A stretch of 64,000 nt of DNA from Aminobacter sp. HY435 (GTDB lineage Bacteria > Pseudomonadota > Alphaproteobacteria > Rhizobiales > Rhizobiaceae). The notes under the pieces were generated by a model. It did no database searches and was not told where the DNA came from. It worked only from the letters and a program-made list of their open reading frames with translations. Shown here one piece after another: positions 36,242 through 44,256 of the stretch (the stretch's first letter is position 1; each line of letters opens with the position of its first letter). The stretch covers positions 186,001 to 250,000 of the forward strand of contig NZ_JANKZL010000011.1 in assembly GCF_027568395.1 (NCBI RefSeq). Direction: 5' to 3'. A program made the position numbers and the translations under genes.

Positions 36242-38083
36242 ATGCCTGCTTATCGTTCGCGCACCACCACCCACGGCCGCAACATGGCGGGCGCGCGTGG
36301 CCTTTGGCGCGCCACCGGCATGAAAGACACCGATTTCGGCAAGCCGATCATTGCCGTGGTAAACTCCTTCACCCAGTTCGTGCCGGGTCATGTGCACCTC
36401 AAGGACCTCGGTCAGCTGGTCGCCCGCGAGATCGAGGCGGCCGGCGGCGTGGCCAAGGAATTCAACACCATTGCCGTCGACGACGGCATCGCCATGGGCC
36501 ATGACGGCATGCTCTATTCGCTGCCGAGCCGCGAGATCATCGCCGACAGCGTCGAATACATGGTCAACGCGCACTGCGCCGACGCCATGGTCTGCATCTC
36601 CAACTGCGACAAGATCACGCCCGGCATGCTGATAGCCGCGATGCGCCTCAACATCCCGGCGGTGTTCGTCTCCGGCGGCCCGATGGAAGCCGGCAAGGTG
36701 GTGCTCGGCGGCAAGAACGTCGCGCTCGACCTGGTGGACGCGATGGTCGCTGCCGCCGACGACAAGGTTTCGGACGAAGACGTCAAGATCATCGAGCGTT
36801 CGGCCTGCCCGACCTGCGGCTCGTGCTCGGGCATGTTCACTGCCAATTCGATGAACTGCCTGACCGAGGCGCTCGGCCTGTCGCTGCCAGGCAACGGCTC
36901 GACGCTGGCAACCCATGCCGACCGCAAGCGCCTGTTCGTCGAGGCGGGACACCTGATCGTCGACCTCGCCCAGCGCTACTACGAGCAGGACGACGAGAGC
37001 GTGCTGCCGCGCTCGATCGCCTCGAAGGGCGCATTCGAAAACGCCATGGCTCTCGACATCGCCATGGGTGGGTCGACCAACACCGTGCTGCACATCCTGG
37101 CAACGGCCCATGAAGGCGAGATCGACTTCGACCAGGACGACATCGACGCGCTGTCGCGCAAGGTGCCGGTGCTGTGCAAGGTCGCGCCCGCCAAGGCCGA
37201 CGTGCACATGGAAGACGTGCACCGCGCCGGCGGCATTTTTGCCATCCTCGGCCAGCTCGACAAAGCCGGCCTGCTCAACCGCGACCTGCCGACGGTGCAC
37301 ACGGCGACGATCGGCGAAGCCATCGATCATTGGGACACCTCGCGGACCAAGAGCCAGGCGGTGCGCGACTTCTACCTCGCGGCTCCCGGCGGCGTGCCGA
37401 CCCAGACAGCTTTTAGCCAGGACCGGCGCTGGGACGATCTCGACCTCGACCGCGAAAACGGCGTCATCCGCTCGGCCGAACATGCCTTCTCCAAGGATGG
37501 CGGCCTGGCCATACTCAAGGGCAACATCGCGCGCGACGGCTGCGTGGTGAAGACCGCCGGCGTCGACGAGTCGATCCTGAAATTCTCCGGCCCGGCCCGC
37601 GTGTTCGAAAGCCAGGACGCCTCGGTCAAGGCGATCCTCGCCAACGAGGTCAAGGCCGGCGACGTGGTGGTCATCCGCTACGAGGGCCCGAAGGGCGGCC
37701 CCGGCATGCAGGAAATGCTCTACCCGACCAGCTACCTCAAGTCGAAGGGCCTGGGCAAAGCCTGCGCGCTGTTGACCGACGGCCGCTTCTCGGGCGGCAC
37801 TTCGGGCCTGTCGATCGGCCACGTTTCGCCTGAAGCGGCAAACGGCGGCACGATCGGGCTGGTGCGCGAAGGCGACCTCATCGACATCGACATCCCCAAC
37901 CGCACGATCAGCCTGCGCGTCGACGAGGCCGAGCTGGCCGCCCGCCGCACCGAGCAGGACGCCAAGGGCTGGAAGCCGGTCGAAGTGCGCAAGCGCAAGG
38001 TGACCAAGGCGCTGAAGGCTTACGCGGCCTTCGCCACCTCGGCCGACCGGGGTGCTGTGCGCGACCTTGGCGACTTCGAGTAA
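36242..38083 (+). CDS. ilvD: Dihydroxy-acid dehydratase
   Basis: The enzyme dehydrates 2,3-dihydroxy-3-methyl(iso)valerate to the 2-keto acids for valine and isoleucine. The 613-residue protein has the Fe-S/Mg motifs [31 protein letters not shown] and [17 protein letters not shown]. The start is ATG 36242 ([20 protein letters not shown]); upstream in-frame ATG 36224 is less likely. It ends at a terminator. The last 123 bases occur again, diverged, at 39112-39234, on the far side of an islet, so the present 3' end may have been brought in by the islet. Confidence 0.97.
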   Translation: MPAYRSRTTTHGRNMAGARGLWRATGMKDTDFGKPIIAVVNSFTQFVPGHVHLKDLGQLVAREIEAAGGVAKEFNTIAVDDGIAMGHDGMLYSLPSREIIADSVEYMVNAHCADAMVCISNCDKITPGMLIAAMRLNIPAVFVSGGPMEAGKVVLGGKNVALDLVDAMVAAADDKVSDEDVKIIERSACPTCGSCSGMFTANSMNCLTEALGLSLPGNGSTLATHADRKRLFVEAGHLIVDLAQRYYEQDDESVLPRSIASKGAFENAMALDIAMGGSTNTVLHILATAHEGEIDFDQDDIDALSRKVPVLCKVAPAKADVHMEDVHRAGGIFAILGQLDKAGLLNRDLPTVHTATIGEAIDHWDTSRTKSQAVRDFYLAAPGGVPTQTAFSQDRRWDDLDLDRENGVIRSAEHAFSKDGGLAILKGNIARDGCVVKTAGVDESILKFSGPARVFESQDASVKAILANEVKAGDVVVIRYEGPKGGPGMQEMLYPTSYLKSKGLGKACALLTDGRFSGGTSGLSIGHVSPEAANGGTIGLVREGDLIDIDIPNRTISLRVDEAELAARRTEQDAKGWKPVEVRKRKVTKALKAYAAFATSADRGAVRDLGDFE

Positions 38084-38099
38084 GCTGCCACGAATGGAC
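38073..38099. repeat. 27-bp direct repeat, left copy (candidate attachment site)
   Basis: Bases 38073-38099 span the ilvD stop codon and are identical to 39224-39250. The two copies bracket the islet. Identity here contrasts with scattered differences further upstream in the duplicated ilvD tail, as expected for the core of a recombination site, but it may just be the most conserved part of a longer homologous stretch. Confidence 0.6.
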
Positions 38100-38108
38100 G
38101 ACCAAAAC

Positions 38109-38136
38109 AAAGGGCCCGCATCGCGGGCCCTTTTCA
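38109..38136 (+). terminator. Intrinsic terminator after ilvD
   Basis: AAAGGGCCCGC (38109-38119), loop ATC, GCGGGCCCTTT (38123-38133), then TTCATTT. A similar but shorter terminator follows the second ilvD tail at 39260-39278. Confidence 0.88.
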
Positions 38137-38422
38137 TTTGGGAGAAGGCTACACGAACCGTCACAGGATTTTGGAAAACCGCTGCGAGACAGACCCATTG
38201 CAGTGGGGGATCTGGCTGCACATCATGGTATTCAAGGAGAACAGCTGGCTCTTGTGGCCGCGCCAGAAGTGCAGTGACGCGCTGAGGACGGCGATCAAGC
38301 GTATGTCGTCAAAGCCGCTTAGCGGCTAAAGGAGAAGCAAAACTCCCATAGAGATACTCATCTCGCGCTCGCGAGCTCAGTTCTCAGGATATACCAGTTC
38401 ATCTTGTAGTTACATTTCGCCG
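38137..38422. other. Islet spacer with no recognised gene
   Basis: About 285 bases without a convincing gene. A 63-codon frame at 38138-38329 has no ribosome binding site and no recognisable motif. A hairpin AGCCGCT-T-AGCGGCT lies at 38313-38327. Composition is mixed and unlike ilvD. No integrase or transposase remnant could be recognised. Confidence 0.5.
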
Positions 38423-39085
38423 ATGGCACAGTCGGGCAAGACACCTGAGGGGGACGTCTTGTCTATCTACATTCCAATCTTGAACCTTATTCCGCTCTAC
38501 AACTCAGCAAAACGGGCCCGCAACCGTTCCGTATACCTCGCGGAATACGTTCAAAGGCCGGAAGCAGAACGTCTGTCAGAGGATCAATATTACGAGGGCA
38601 AGACCGTTGCGGATGTCGTCACCGAGCTAGATCTGAAGCTGGGCGAGCGGGTCGAAGAATACGAGCGGCGCGCGGAGCAATTCCTGACACTTTCTTCAAG
38701 TGGCGCCCTCGCAATCATTGCCACCCTTTTTGCGAATTCGACCGAGAAGATCAGTCTTCTGGTGATCATTTCAGCCGTACTCCTGACGCTCAGCTTCTTG
38801 CTTGTTGCCGTCCTCAAGATAATGCAGACGGACACCGCCTATTTTCGGCAAGGCGAGTGGCAGAAAAACCATCGGGACTTCTTGCACAAAAAGATTACCT
38901 TGGGTGAACTTTCCTGGCGAACCATCCGAAGCCACAAGGCGCCGAAGGTCTTTGCGCATACCGCACTAACCTCATTGGCCTTGATGGTAGTCGGCGTGAT
39001 CTTCCTTATCGCGTCGATCTGGCCGACGACTGCCTCGCCCATGCCATTCCACGCCGAGCCTCAGACCAGTAGCCACGCATTGTAG
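38423..39085 (+). CDS. Hypothetical membrane protein of the ilvD islet
   Basis: A 220-residue protein. The N-terminal half is charged and helical ([30 protein letters not shown]), then there are two adjacent transmembrane helices ([19 protein letters not shown] and [20 protein letters not shown]) and a third near the C-terminus ([19 protein letters not shown]). A soluble segment with [21 protein letters not shown] separates them. I do not recognise the family; the layout recalls SLATT-type membrane effectors of defence systems, which is only a suggestion. The ATG at 38423 has no clear ribosome binding site; a TTG at 38459 behind AGGGGGAC is an alternative start. GC is lower than in ilvD, and the gene is flanked by duplicated ilvD ends. 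Confidence 0.55.
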   Translation: MAQSGKTPEGDVLSIYIPILNLIPLYNSAKRARNRSVYLAEYVQRPEAERLSEDQYYEGKTVADVVTELDLKLGERVEEYERRAEQFLTLSSSGALAIIATLFANSTEKISLLVIISAVLLTLSFLLVAVLKIMQTDTAYFRQGEWQKNHRDFLHKKITLGELSWRTIRSHKAPKVFAHTALTSLALMVVGVIFLIASIWPTTASPMPFHAEPQTSSHAL

Positions 39086-39234
39086 GTCGCGCTCGCCGCG
39101 CCAAGCAGGATGCCAAGGGCTGGAAGCCTATGGAAGTGCGCAAGCGCAAGGTGACCAAGGCGCTGAAGGCGTACGCCGCCTTCGCCACCTCGGCCGATCG
39201 CGGTGCCGTGCGCGACCTCGGCAACTTCGAGTAA
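39086..39234 (+). pseudogene. Second, diverged copy of the ilvD 3' end
   Basis: The sequence encodes [20 protein letters not shown], then the same tail as IlvD ending NFE and TAA. Over the 123 bases 39112-39234 I count ten differences from 37961-38083, most at third codon positions, so it looks like the ilvD end of a related strain rather than a fresh copy. Upstream similarity fades by about 39090 (GTCGCGCTCGCCGCG versus the ilvD sequence). It has no start and is not a gene by itself. Confidence 0.85.
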
Positions 39235-39250
39235 GCTGCCACGAATGGAC
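39224..39250. repeat. 27-bp direct repeat, right copy (candidate attachment site)
   Basis: Identical to 38073-38099; it spans the stop codon of the displaced ilvD tail. Together the copies delimit a segment of about 1.15 kb. Confidence 0.6.
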
Positions 39251-39257
39251 AACAAAA

Positions 39258-39283
39258 GACCCGCACTGCGGGCCTTTTTCTTT
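39258..39283 (+). terminator. Intrinsic terminator after displaced ilvD tail
   Basis: CCCGC (39260-39264), loop ACT, GCGGG (39268-39272), then CCTTTTTCTTTT. It probably is the original ilvD terminator of the host or donor. The following 260 bases up to the next gene hold nothing I recognise. Confidence 0.75.
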
Positions 39284-39548
39284 TGCCGCGCAAGCTGCCG
39301 GCAAGACCCGGCCGGGCGTCGCCCATCGATCCAGCGCAATCAGGAGAATTGCGTCGAAAACGCTTTGCCATCGAAAGGGAACTTCGCCACCCCTTAGGAA
39401 TTTCCTTCTCAGGCACAGACCGGAAACGAAATCGCTTGCCTTTGTTCGCCTGGGTCCCCGCCGGTAAATGCGGCCAGTGAGGACCGGCGGATGAACCGAC
39501 CGGCCAGATGCGATATGTTCCGGCAACCTGCACGAGGGAGACGCCGCC

Positions 39549-40937
39549 ATGAGCCGCCTGCATCCGCCTTTCAGGTCTGTGCTCGATTTGATCGGCAACA
39601 CGCCGGTCGTCGAGCTCAAGCGTTTCGACACCGGCCCGTGCCGGCTGTTCATCAAGCTGGAGAGCCAGAACCCCGGCGGCTCGATCAAGGACCGCATCGC
39701 GCTGTCGATGATCGCGGCGGCCGAGCGCGACGGCAGGCTCAGGCGCGGCGGCACCATCGTCGAGGCGACCGCCGGGAATACGGGTCTCGGCCTGGCGCAG
39801 GTCGGCATCCCCAAGGGTTATCGCATCATCCTTGTCGTGCCCGACAAGATGAGCCGCGAGAAGATCCAGCACCTGCGCGCGCTCGGCGCCGAGGTCCGGC
39901 TGACGCGCTCGGATGTCGGCAAGGGCCACGCCGAATATTACCAGGACATGGCCGAGAAGATCGCCGCCGAGATCCCCGGCTCGTTCTACGTCAACCAGTT
40001 CGCCAATCCGGCCAACCCGGAAGCGCACGAGGCCACCACCGGCCCCGAGATCTGGGATCAGCTAAAAGGCGATGTCGAAGCGGTGGTGGTCGGCGTCGGC
40101 TCCGGCGGCACGCTGACCGGGCTTGGGCGGTTCTTCGCCAAGGTATCGCCGAAGACAGAAATGGTTCTGGCCGACCCTGTCGGCTCGGTGTTGGCGCCGC
40201 TGGTCAAGACCGGCAAGATGGAGGAGGCCGGCAGTTGGACGGTCGAAGGCATCGGCGAGGATTTCGTGCCGCCGAACTGCGACCTGTCGCTGGTCAAGAA
40301 GGCCTATTCGGTCAACGACAAGGCGAGCATGCTGGCGGTGCGCGACCTGCTCGCCAAGGAAGGCATCCTCGCCGGCTCGTCGTCGGGCACGCTGCTTTCG
40401 GCCGCCCTGCGCTACTGCCGCGAGCAAAAGACGCCGAAACGGGTGGTGACCTTCGTCTGCGACAGCGGCAACAAGTACCTGTCCAAGGTGTTCGACGACT
40501 TCTGGCTGGCCGAACAGGGCCTCGACGAGCGCGAGCAGCACGGCGACCTCAGCGACCTGGTGGCCCGCTCGCACCGCGAGGGCGGCACGGTGTTCGTCGG
40601 TCCCGGCGACAATTTGCTGACAGCCTATGGGCGGATGCGGCGCGGGGACGTGTCGCAACTGCCCGTCCTCGAGGAGGGCAAGCTTGTCGGCATCATCGAC
40701 GAGGGCGACATCCTGTCCAAGGTGGAAGGCCTTTATGACGGCCGCTGGAACCGCTTCAACGCACCCGTTTCCACTGCCATGACCAAGGACCTGCACACGC
40801 TGCAGGCCAACCAGACGCTCGACGCCCTGCTGCCGATCTTCGACCGGAACGAAGTGGCCATCGTGTTCGACGGTGACGAATTCGTCGGGCTGATCACCCG
40901 GGTCGACCTCATCAACCATCTCAGGCGGACAAAATGA
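39549..40937 (+). CDS. Cystathionine beta-synthase (PLP domain plus CBS pair)
   Basis: A 462-residue PLP enzyme that condenses homocysteine and serine to cystathionine, the first step of reverse transsulfuration. The PLP Lys is in NPGGSIKDRIALSMI near residue 47; the phosphate-binding loop is EATAGNTGLGLA, with GSGGTLTGLG later. Two C-terminal CBS motifs (about residues 340-460) include LPVLEEGKLVGIIDEGDIL and IVFDGDEFVGLITRVDLI; these often bind adenosyl ligands and regulate activity. It overlaps the lyase gene by four bases (ATGA). Confidence 0.9.
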   Translation: MSRLHPPFRSVLDLIGNTPVVELKRFDTGPCRLFIKLESQNPGGSIKDRIALSMIAAAERDGRLRRGGTIVEATAGNTGLGLAQVGIPKGYRIILVVPDKMSREKIQHLRALGAEVRLTRSDVGKGHAEYYQDMAEKIAAEIPGSFYVNQFANPANPEAHEATTGPEIWDQLKGDVEAVVVGVGSGGTLTGLGRFFAKVSPKTEMVLADPVGSVLAPLVKTGKMEEAGSWTVEGIGEDFVPPNCDLSLVKKAYSVNDKASMLAVRDLLAKEGILAGSSSGTLLSAALRYCREQKTPKRVVTFVCDSGNKYLSKVFDDFWLAEQGLDEREQHGDLSDLVARSHREGGTVFVGPGDNLLTAYGRMRRGDVSQLPVLEEGKLVGIIDEGDILSKVEGLYDGRWNRFNAPVSTAMTKDLHTLQANQTLDALLPIFDRNEVAIVFDGDEFVGLITRVDLINHLRRTK

Positions 40938-42100
40938 CGACGCAAAAGAACCGGCTGGCATTTTCGACGCGCACCATCCATGGCGGCCAGAGCCATGATC
41001 CGACGACCGGCGCGGTCATGGTGCCGATCTACGCCACCTCGACCTATGGCCAGCAGAGCCCGGGCGTGCACAAGGGCTTTGAGTACGCCCGCAGCCAGAA
41101 CCCGACGCGCTTCGCCTTCGAGCGCGCCATCGCCGACCTTGAAAGCGGTTCAGCCGGCTTCGCCTTCGCTTCCGGGCTGGCGGCGATCGGCACGGTGTTC
41201 GAGCTGCTCGACAGCGGCGCGCATATCGTCGCCACCGACGACATCTATGGCGGCACGTTCCGGCTGCTCGAGCGGGTGCGCAAGCGTTCGGCGGGGCTAC
41301 AGGTGACGTTCGTCGACCTCACCGACCTCGCCGCCGTCGAGGCGGCAATCCGGCCGGAGACGAAGATGCTGTGGGTCGAGACGCCGACCAACCCGCTGCT
41401 GCGCGTCGTCGACCTCGAAGGCGTGGCGGCACTGGCCAGGCGCAAGGGCGTGCTTTCGGTCGCCGACAACACCTTCTGCAGCCCCTATCTGCAGCGGCCG
41501 CTGGAGCTCGGCATCGACATCGTGGTGCACTCGACGACGAAGTATCTCAACGGCCACTCCGACATGGTCGGCGGCTGCGTGGTGGTGGGCGACAACAAGG
41601 AACTGAGCGACCAGCTGAAGTTCCTGCAGAACGCCATCGGCGCGATATCAGGACCGTTCGACAGTTTTCTGGCGTTGCGCGGGATCAAGACTTTGGCGCT
41701 GAGGATGGAGCGGCATTCGCAGAACGGGGCCAAGATCGCGCGCTGGCTGGAAAGGCGCAAGGAGGTGCGCCGGGTGATCTATCCCGGCCTCGAAAGCCAT
41801 CCGCAGCACGCCGTCGCCAGGGCGCAGATGTATCATTTCGGCGGCATGATATCGGTCGAGCTCGACCGTGATCTGGCCGCGACCAAACGTTTCCTCGAAC
41901 GGACGCAGTTGTTCACGCTCGCCGAAAGCCTCGGCGGCGTCGAAAGCCTGATCGAGCATCCGGCGCTGATGACGCATGGCTCGATCCCGGCGGAAAAGCG
42001 CGCCGAGATCGGCATTTCGGACTCGCTGGTGCGGCTGTCGACCGGCATCGAGGATGGGGATGACTTGATATCAGACCTGGAGCAGGCGCTGGCGGGTTAG
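40934..42100 (+). CDS. Cystathionine gamma-lyase type PLP enzyme
   Basis: A 388-residue enzyme of the Cys/Met metabolism PLP family. It begins with FSTRTIHGGQSHDPTTGAV and contains YARSQNPTRFAFE, ASGLAAIGTVFELLDSGAH, and the PLP Lys in VVHSTTKYLNGHSDMVGG. The C-terminal region has LGGVESLIEHPALMTHGSIP. With the upstream synthase (four-base overlap) it converts homocysteine to cysteine; it could also act as a cystathionine beta-lyase or methionine gamma-lyase, but context favours the gamma-lyase role. Confidence 0.87.
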   Translation: MTTQKNRLAFSTRTIHGGQSHDPTTGAVMVPIYATSTYGQQSPGVHKGFEYARSQNPTRFAFERAIADLESGSAGFAFASGLAAIGTVFELLDSGAHIVATDDIYGGTFRLLERVRKRSAGLQVTFVDLTDLAAVEAAIRPETKMLWVETPTNPLLRVVDLEGVAALARRKGVLSVADNTFCSPYLQRPLELGIDIVVHSTTKYLNGHSDMVGGCVVVGDNKELSDQLKFLQNAIGAISGPFDSFLALRGIKTLALRMERHSQNGAKIARWLERRKEVRRVIYPGLESHPQHAVARAQMYHFGGMISVELDRDLAATKRFLERTQLFTLAESLGGVESLIEHPALMTHGSIPAEKRAEIGISDSLVRLSTGIEDGDDLISDLEQALAG

Positions 42101-42123
42101 TTTTTCTTCGCATCTGGAAAGAT

Positions 42124-42239
42124 GCCCCTCACCCTTACCCTCTCCCCGTGAAGAACGGGGAGAGGGGGACGCCGGCGTCGCGGCTAGCCTCCTTCTCCCC
42201 GTCCTACGGGGAGAAGGTCCCGGCAGGGGGATGAGGGGC
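42124..42239. repeat. 116-bp palindromic intergenic element
   Basis: Outer arms GCCCCTCA (42124-42131) and TGAGGGGC (42232-42239) enclose two strong hairpins. One is CCCTCTCCCCGT-GAAGA-ACGGGGAGAGGG (42138-42166) and the other CCTTCTCCCCGT with ACGGGGAGAAGG (42191-42217, loop CCT). It lies between convergent genes and could end both transcripts. It matches the hrpB element (115 bp) in size and composition. Confidence 0.85.
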
Positions 42240-42271
42240 GGCGCGACGGTTCGTGATCGCGCGCATCCGCC

Positions 42272-42760
42272 TCAAGCGCTCTCGAACCCCACCAAAAACT
42301 TGCTCAGCAGCGCGTTGAGCGCCGCCCTCTCCTGCCTGGTCAGCACTTCCACGATGCGGGTTTGCGTGGCGACATGGTCGGTGACGGCGGCATCTATGGT
42401 GGCAAAACCCTTTTCGGTCAGCGAGACGATGAAGCTGCGGCGGTCGTCGGGATTGAGCCGACGCTCGACGAGGCCTGCCTTTTCCAACTGGTCGACACGG
42501 TTGGTCATAGTGCCGGAGGTGATCATCATCGTCGCCGAGAGATCGCCGGGCGACAGCGCATAGGGCGGCCCGGAGCGTCGCAGCGTCGCCAGCACGTCGA
42601 AGCTCGCATAGTTCAGCCCGTGGGCGGCGAAGGTCTTTTCCATCTCGCGGGCGAGGTGCTGCGACACCCGGTTGAGGCGGCCGATCAGCCCCATCGGCGC
42701 GACGTCGAGGTCGGGCCGTTCGCGGTTCCACTGGGCAAGAATGTCGTCAACGCGATCCAT
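42272..42760 (-). CDS. MarR family transcriptional regulator
   Basis: A 162-residue winged-helix regulator. It contains LNYASFDVLATLRRSGPPYALSPGDLSA and the DNA-recognition wing MITSGTMTNRVDQLEKAGLVERR followed by NPDDRRSFIVSLTEKG, all typical of MarR. The start is ATG 42760 (MDRVDDILAQW); an upstream in-frame ATG adds two residues. It is divergent from an EamA exporter, with two palindromes sharing CTTGA/TCAAG in the 86-base gap, so it probably represses both. The ligand is unknown. Confidence 0.92.
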   Translation of the reverse strand: MDRVDDILAQWNRERPDLDVAPMGLIGRLNRVSQHLAREMEKTFAAHGLNYASFDVLATLRRSGPPYALSPGDLSATMMITSGTMTNRVDQLEKAGLVERRLNPDDRRSFIVSLTEKGFATIDAAVTDHVATQTRIVEVLTRQERAALNALLSKFLVGFESA

Positions 42761-42780
42761 GGCCAAGCTTTCGGGAAAAA

Positions 42781-42800
42781 TTCTCTTGACGTCAAGAGAA
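42781..42800. promoter_or_regulatory. MarR operator 1: perfect 20-bp palindrome
   Basis: TTCTCTTGACGTCAAGAGAA is fully self-complementary. It lies 20 bases upstream of the marR start on the minus strand, where it would block marR transcription. Its half-site TCTTGA recurs in operator 2. Confidence 0.75.
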
Positions 42801-42808
42801 TGCGATAT

Positions 42809-42824
42809 ATCTTGAGGTCAAGAT
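42809..42824. promoter_or_regulatory. MarR operator 2: 7-2-7 palindrome
   Basis: ATCTTGA-GG-TCAAGAT, a second copy of the TCTTGA/TCAAGA dyad, 23 bases before the EamA start codon. Dyad centres are 26 bases apart, about two and a half helical turns. Confidence 0.75.
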
Positions 42825-42846
42825 TTTTGATGTGGAGATAATTCCC

Positions 42847-43725
42847 ATGTCCCGCAACACCGACCTGCTGCTGACGGCCATCGCCCCCGCGATCTGGGGC
42901 AGCACCTACATCGTGACAACCGAATTCCTGCCCGCAGGCTATCCGCTGACGGTGGCGATGCTGCGAGCGCTTCCCGCGGGCCTGTTGTTGCTGCTGCTGG
43001 TGCGCCAGCTGCCACAGGGCATCTGGTGGGCGCGCGTGCTGGTGCTCGGCGCGCTCAACTTCTCGATCTTCTGGTGGCTGCTGTTCGTCGCGGCCTACAG
43101 GCTGCCCGGCGGCGTGGCGGCGACCGTCGGCGCCATCCAGCCACTGATCGTCATCCTGCTTGCCCGCGCCCTGCTCGGCTCGCCGATCCGCCCGCTGTCG
43201 ATCGTAGCTGCCATTGCCGGCATGGCCGGCGTGGCGCTGCTGATCCTGACGCCGCATGCAGCACTCGACCCGATCGGCATCGCCGCTGGTCTTGCCGGCG
43301 CTGTCTCGATGGCTGCGGGCACAGTGCTCAGCCGCCGCTGGCAGCCGCCGGTATCGCCGCTGACCTTCACCGCCTGGCAGCTGACATCAGGCGGCCTGCT
43401 GCTGCTGCCGGTGGCGCTACTACAGGAGCCGTCGCTGCCTTCGCTAACGATGCCCAACCTGCTCGGCCTCGCCTGGCTCGGCCTGATCGGTGCGGCACTG
43501 ACATACATCCTGTGGTTCCGTGGCATCGCCAGGCTGGAACCGTCTGTCGTTTCGCCGCTCGGCTTCCTCAGCCCGATGACCGCCGTGATCCTTGGCTGGT
43601 CAGTGCTCGGTCAGTCGCTCAGCGCAGCGCAGATCTTCGGCATGGTCGTGGTGCTCGGCAGCGTCTGGCTCAACCAGCGTGCCCAGCAGGCCAAGCCGAT
43701 CCCGGCCAAGCTCGCGACGGCCTGA
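42847..43725 (+). CDS. EamA/DMT family transporter
   Basis: A 292-residue inner-membrane carrier with about ten transmembrane helices in two EamA repeats. The N-terminus has LLTAIAPAIWGSTYIVTTEFLP, and the second half VSPLTFTAWQLTSGG and TYILWFRGIARLEPSVVSPLGFLSPM. The family exports amino acids, purines or other metabolites, and many members are uncharacterised. Start ATG 42847 has GGAG nine bases upstream. Control by the divergent MarR is likely, so the substrate may be a toxic or aromatic compound. Confidence 0.9.
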   Translation: MSRNTDLLLTAIAPAIWGSTYIVTTEFLPAGYPLTVAMLRALPAGLLLLLLVRQLPQGIWWARVLVLGALNFSIFWWLLFVAAYRLPGGVAATVGAIQPLIVILLARALLGSPIRPLSIVAAIAGMAGVALLILTPHAALDPIGIAAGLAGAVSMAAGTVLSRRWQPPVSPLTFTAWQLTSGGLLLLPVALLQEPSLPSLTMPNLLGLAWLGLIGAALTYILWFRGIARLEPSVVSPLGFLSPMTAVILGWSVLGQSLSAAQIFGMVVVLGSVWLNQRAQQAKPIPAKLATA

Positions 43726-43741
43726 CGTCGCCTCGTGGCGG

Positions 43742-43931
43742 CCGGCCCAAGGAACCAGCTTGCGTTCCAAATGGCACAGGCCAAAGCGCGAAGGCGACCG
43801 CGGCGATAAATCAGGAATGCCCAGGACGACGTCGGTGACGAGGAACTGCGCCGCCGACTGGATCATGAAGCCAAGGCCGTGCGTCGCCGCCACCAGCTCG
43901 GCTGCGACCAACGGCCGCGTCCTTGCGGCAG
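43742..43931 (-). pseudogene. ABC transporter permease (TauC/SsuC-like) C-terminal remnant
   Basis: On the minus strand the frame encodes VAAELVAATHGLGFMIQSAA and QFLVTDVVLGI, then shifts to IAAVAFAL in another frame, and returns to LERKLVPWAGR. Together these reproduce the C-terminus of taurine/sulfonate/nitrate-type ABC permeases. At least two frameshifts or small deletions break it, and the upstream part is missing. It is wedged between the EamA gene and the DUF982 gene. Confidence 0.72.
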
Positions 43932-44180
43932 TCAGGACACAAGCACGCCGATCTCTTCCGCGGCGGCAACGAATGCCCGGCGAGCCGCCTCACGCGTGCG
44001 GGTTCCGGCAAGGGCGGCGGACACTATCTCGACGGCTTCACGGTAGAGCGGGCCGCTGCGCTTGGCATGCGGCCAGTCGACCAGCGCCTCGTAGGCGCCC
44101 TTGACCGTGGTGACTTCGCGCTGGGTGCTTTCCGACCCGATGCGGACGGAGACAGGATTATCGAAAAGCATGCGGTCCAT
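43932..44180 (-). CDS. DUF982 domain protein
   Basis: An 82-residue protein starting MDRMLFDNPVSVRIGSESTQ with the later HAKRSGPLYREAVEIV and EAARRAFVAAAEEIGV. DUF982 is a small family found mainly in rhizobia, often in many copies; its function is unknown. The start at 44180 is set by GGAGGT four bases upstream, much better than the longer frame to 44375. It lies downstream of the livF-type gene on the same strand. Confidence 0.82.
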   Translation of the reverse strand: MDRMLFDNPVSVRIGSESTQREVTTVKGAYEALVDWPHAKRSGPLYREAVEIVSAALAGTRTREAARRAFVAAAEEIGVLVS

Positions 44181-44256
44181 TGCGACCTCCAGAAATTGAC
44201 GGTCAGCAACAACGTTCTGGAGGCGAGCGGGTTCCCAAAGCAGAAGCCTGACGCGG

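Noticed and set aside
36221-38221. 666-codon minus-strand frame opposite ilvD
   Set aside because: Antisense shadow; composition artefact of GC-rich third positions.
38138-38329. Small 63-codon frame at the start of the ilvD islet
   Set aside because: No ribosome binding site, no recognisable motif, and it begins inside the terminator region of ilvD.
39086-39234. Second ilvD tail as a translated C-terminal extension of the islet protein
   Set aside because: The islet protein stops at 39085 before the ilvD-like sequence.
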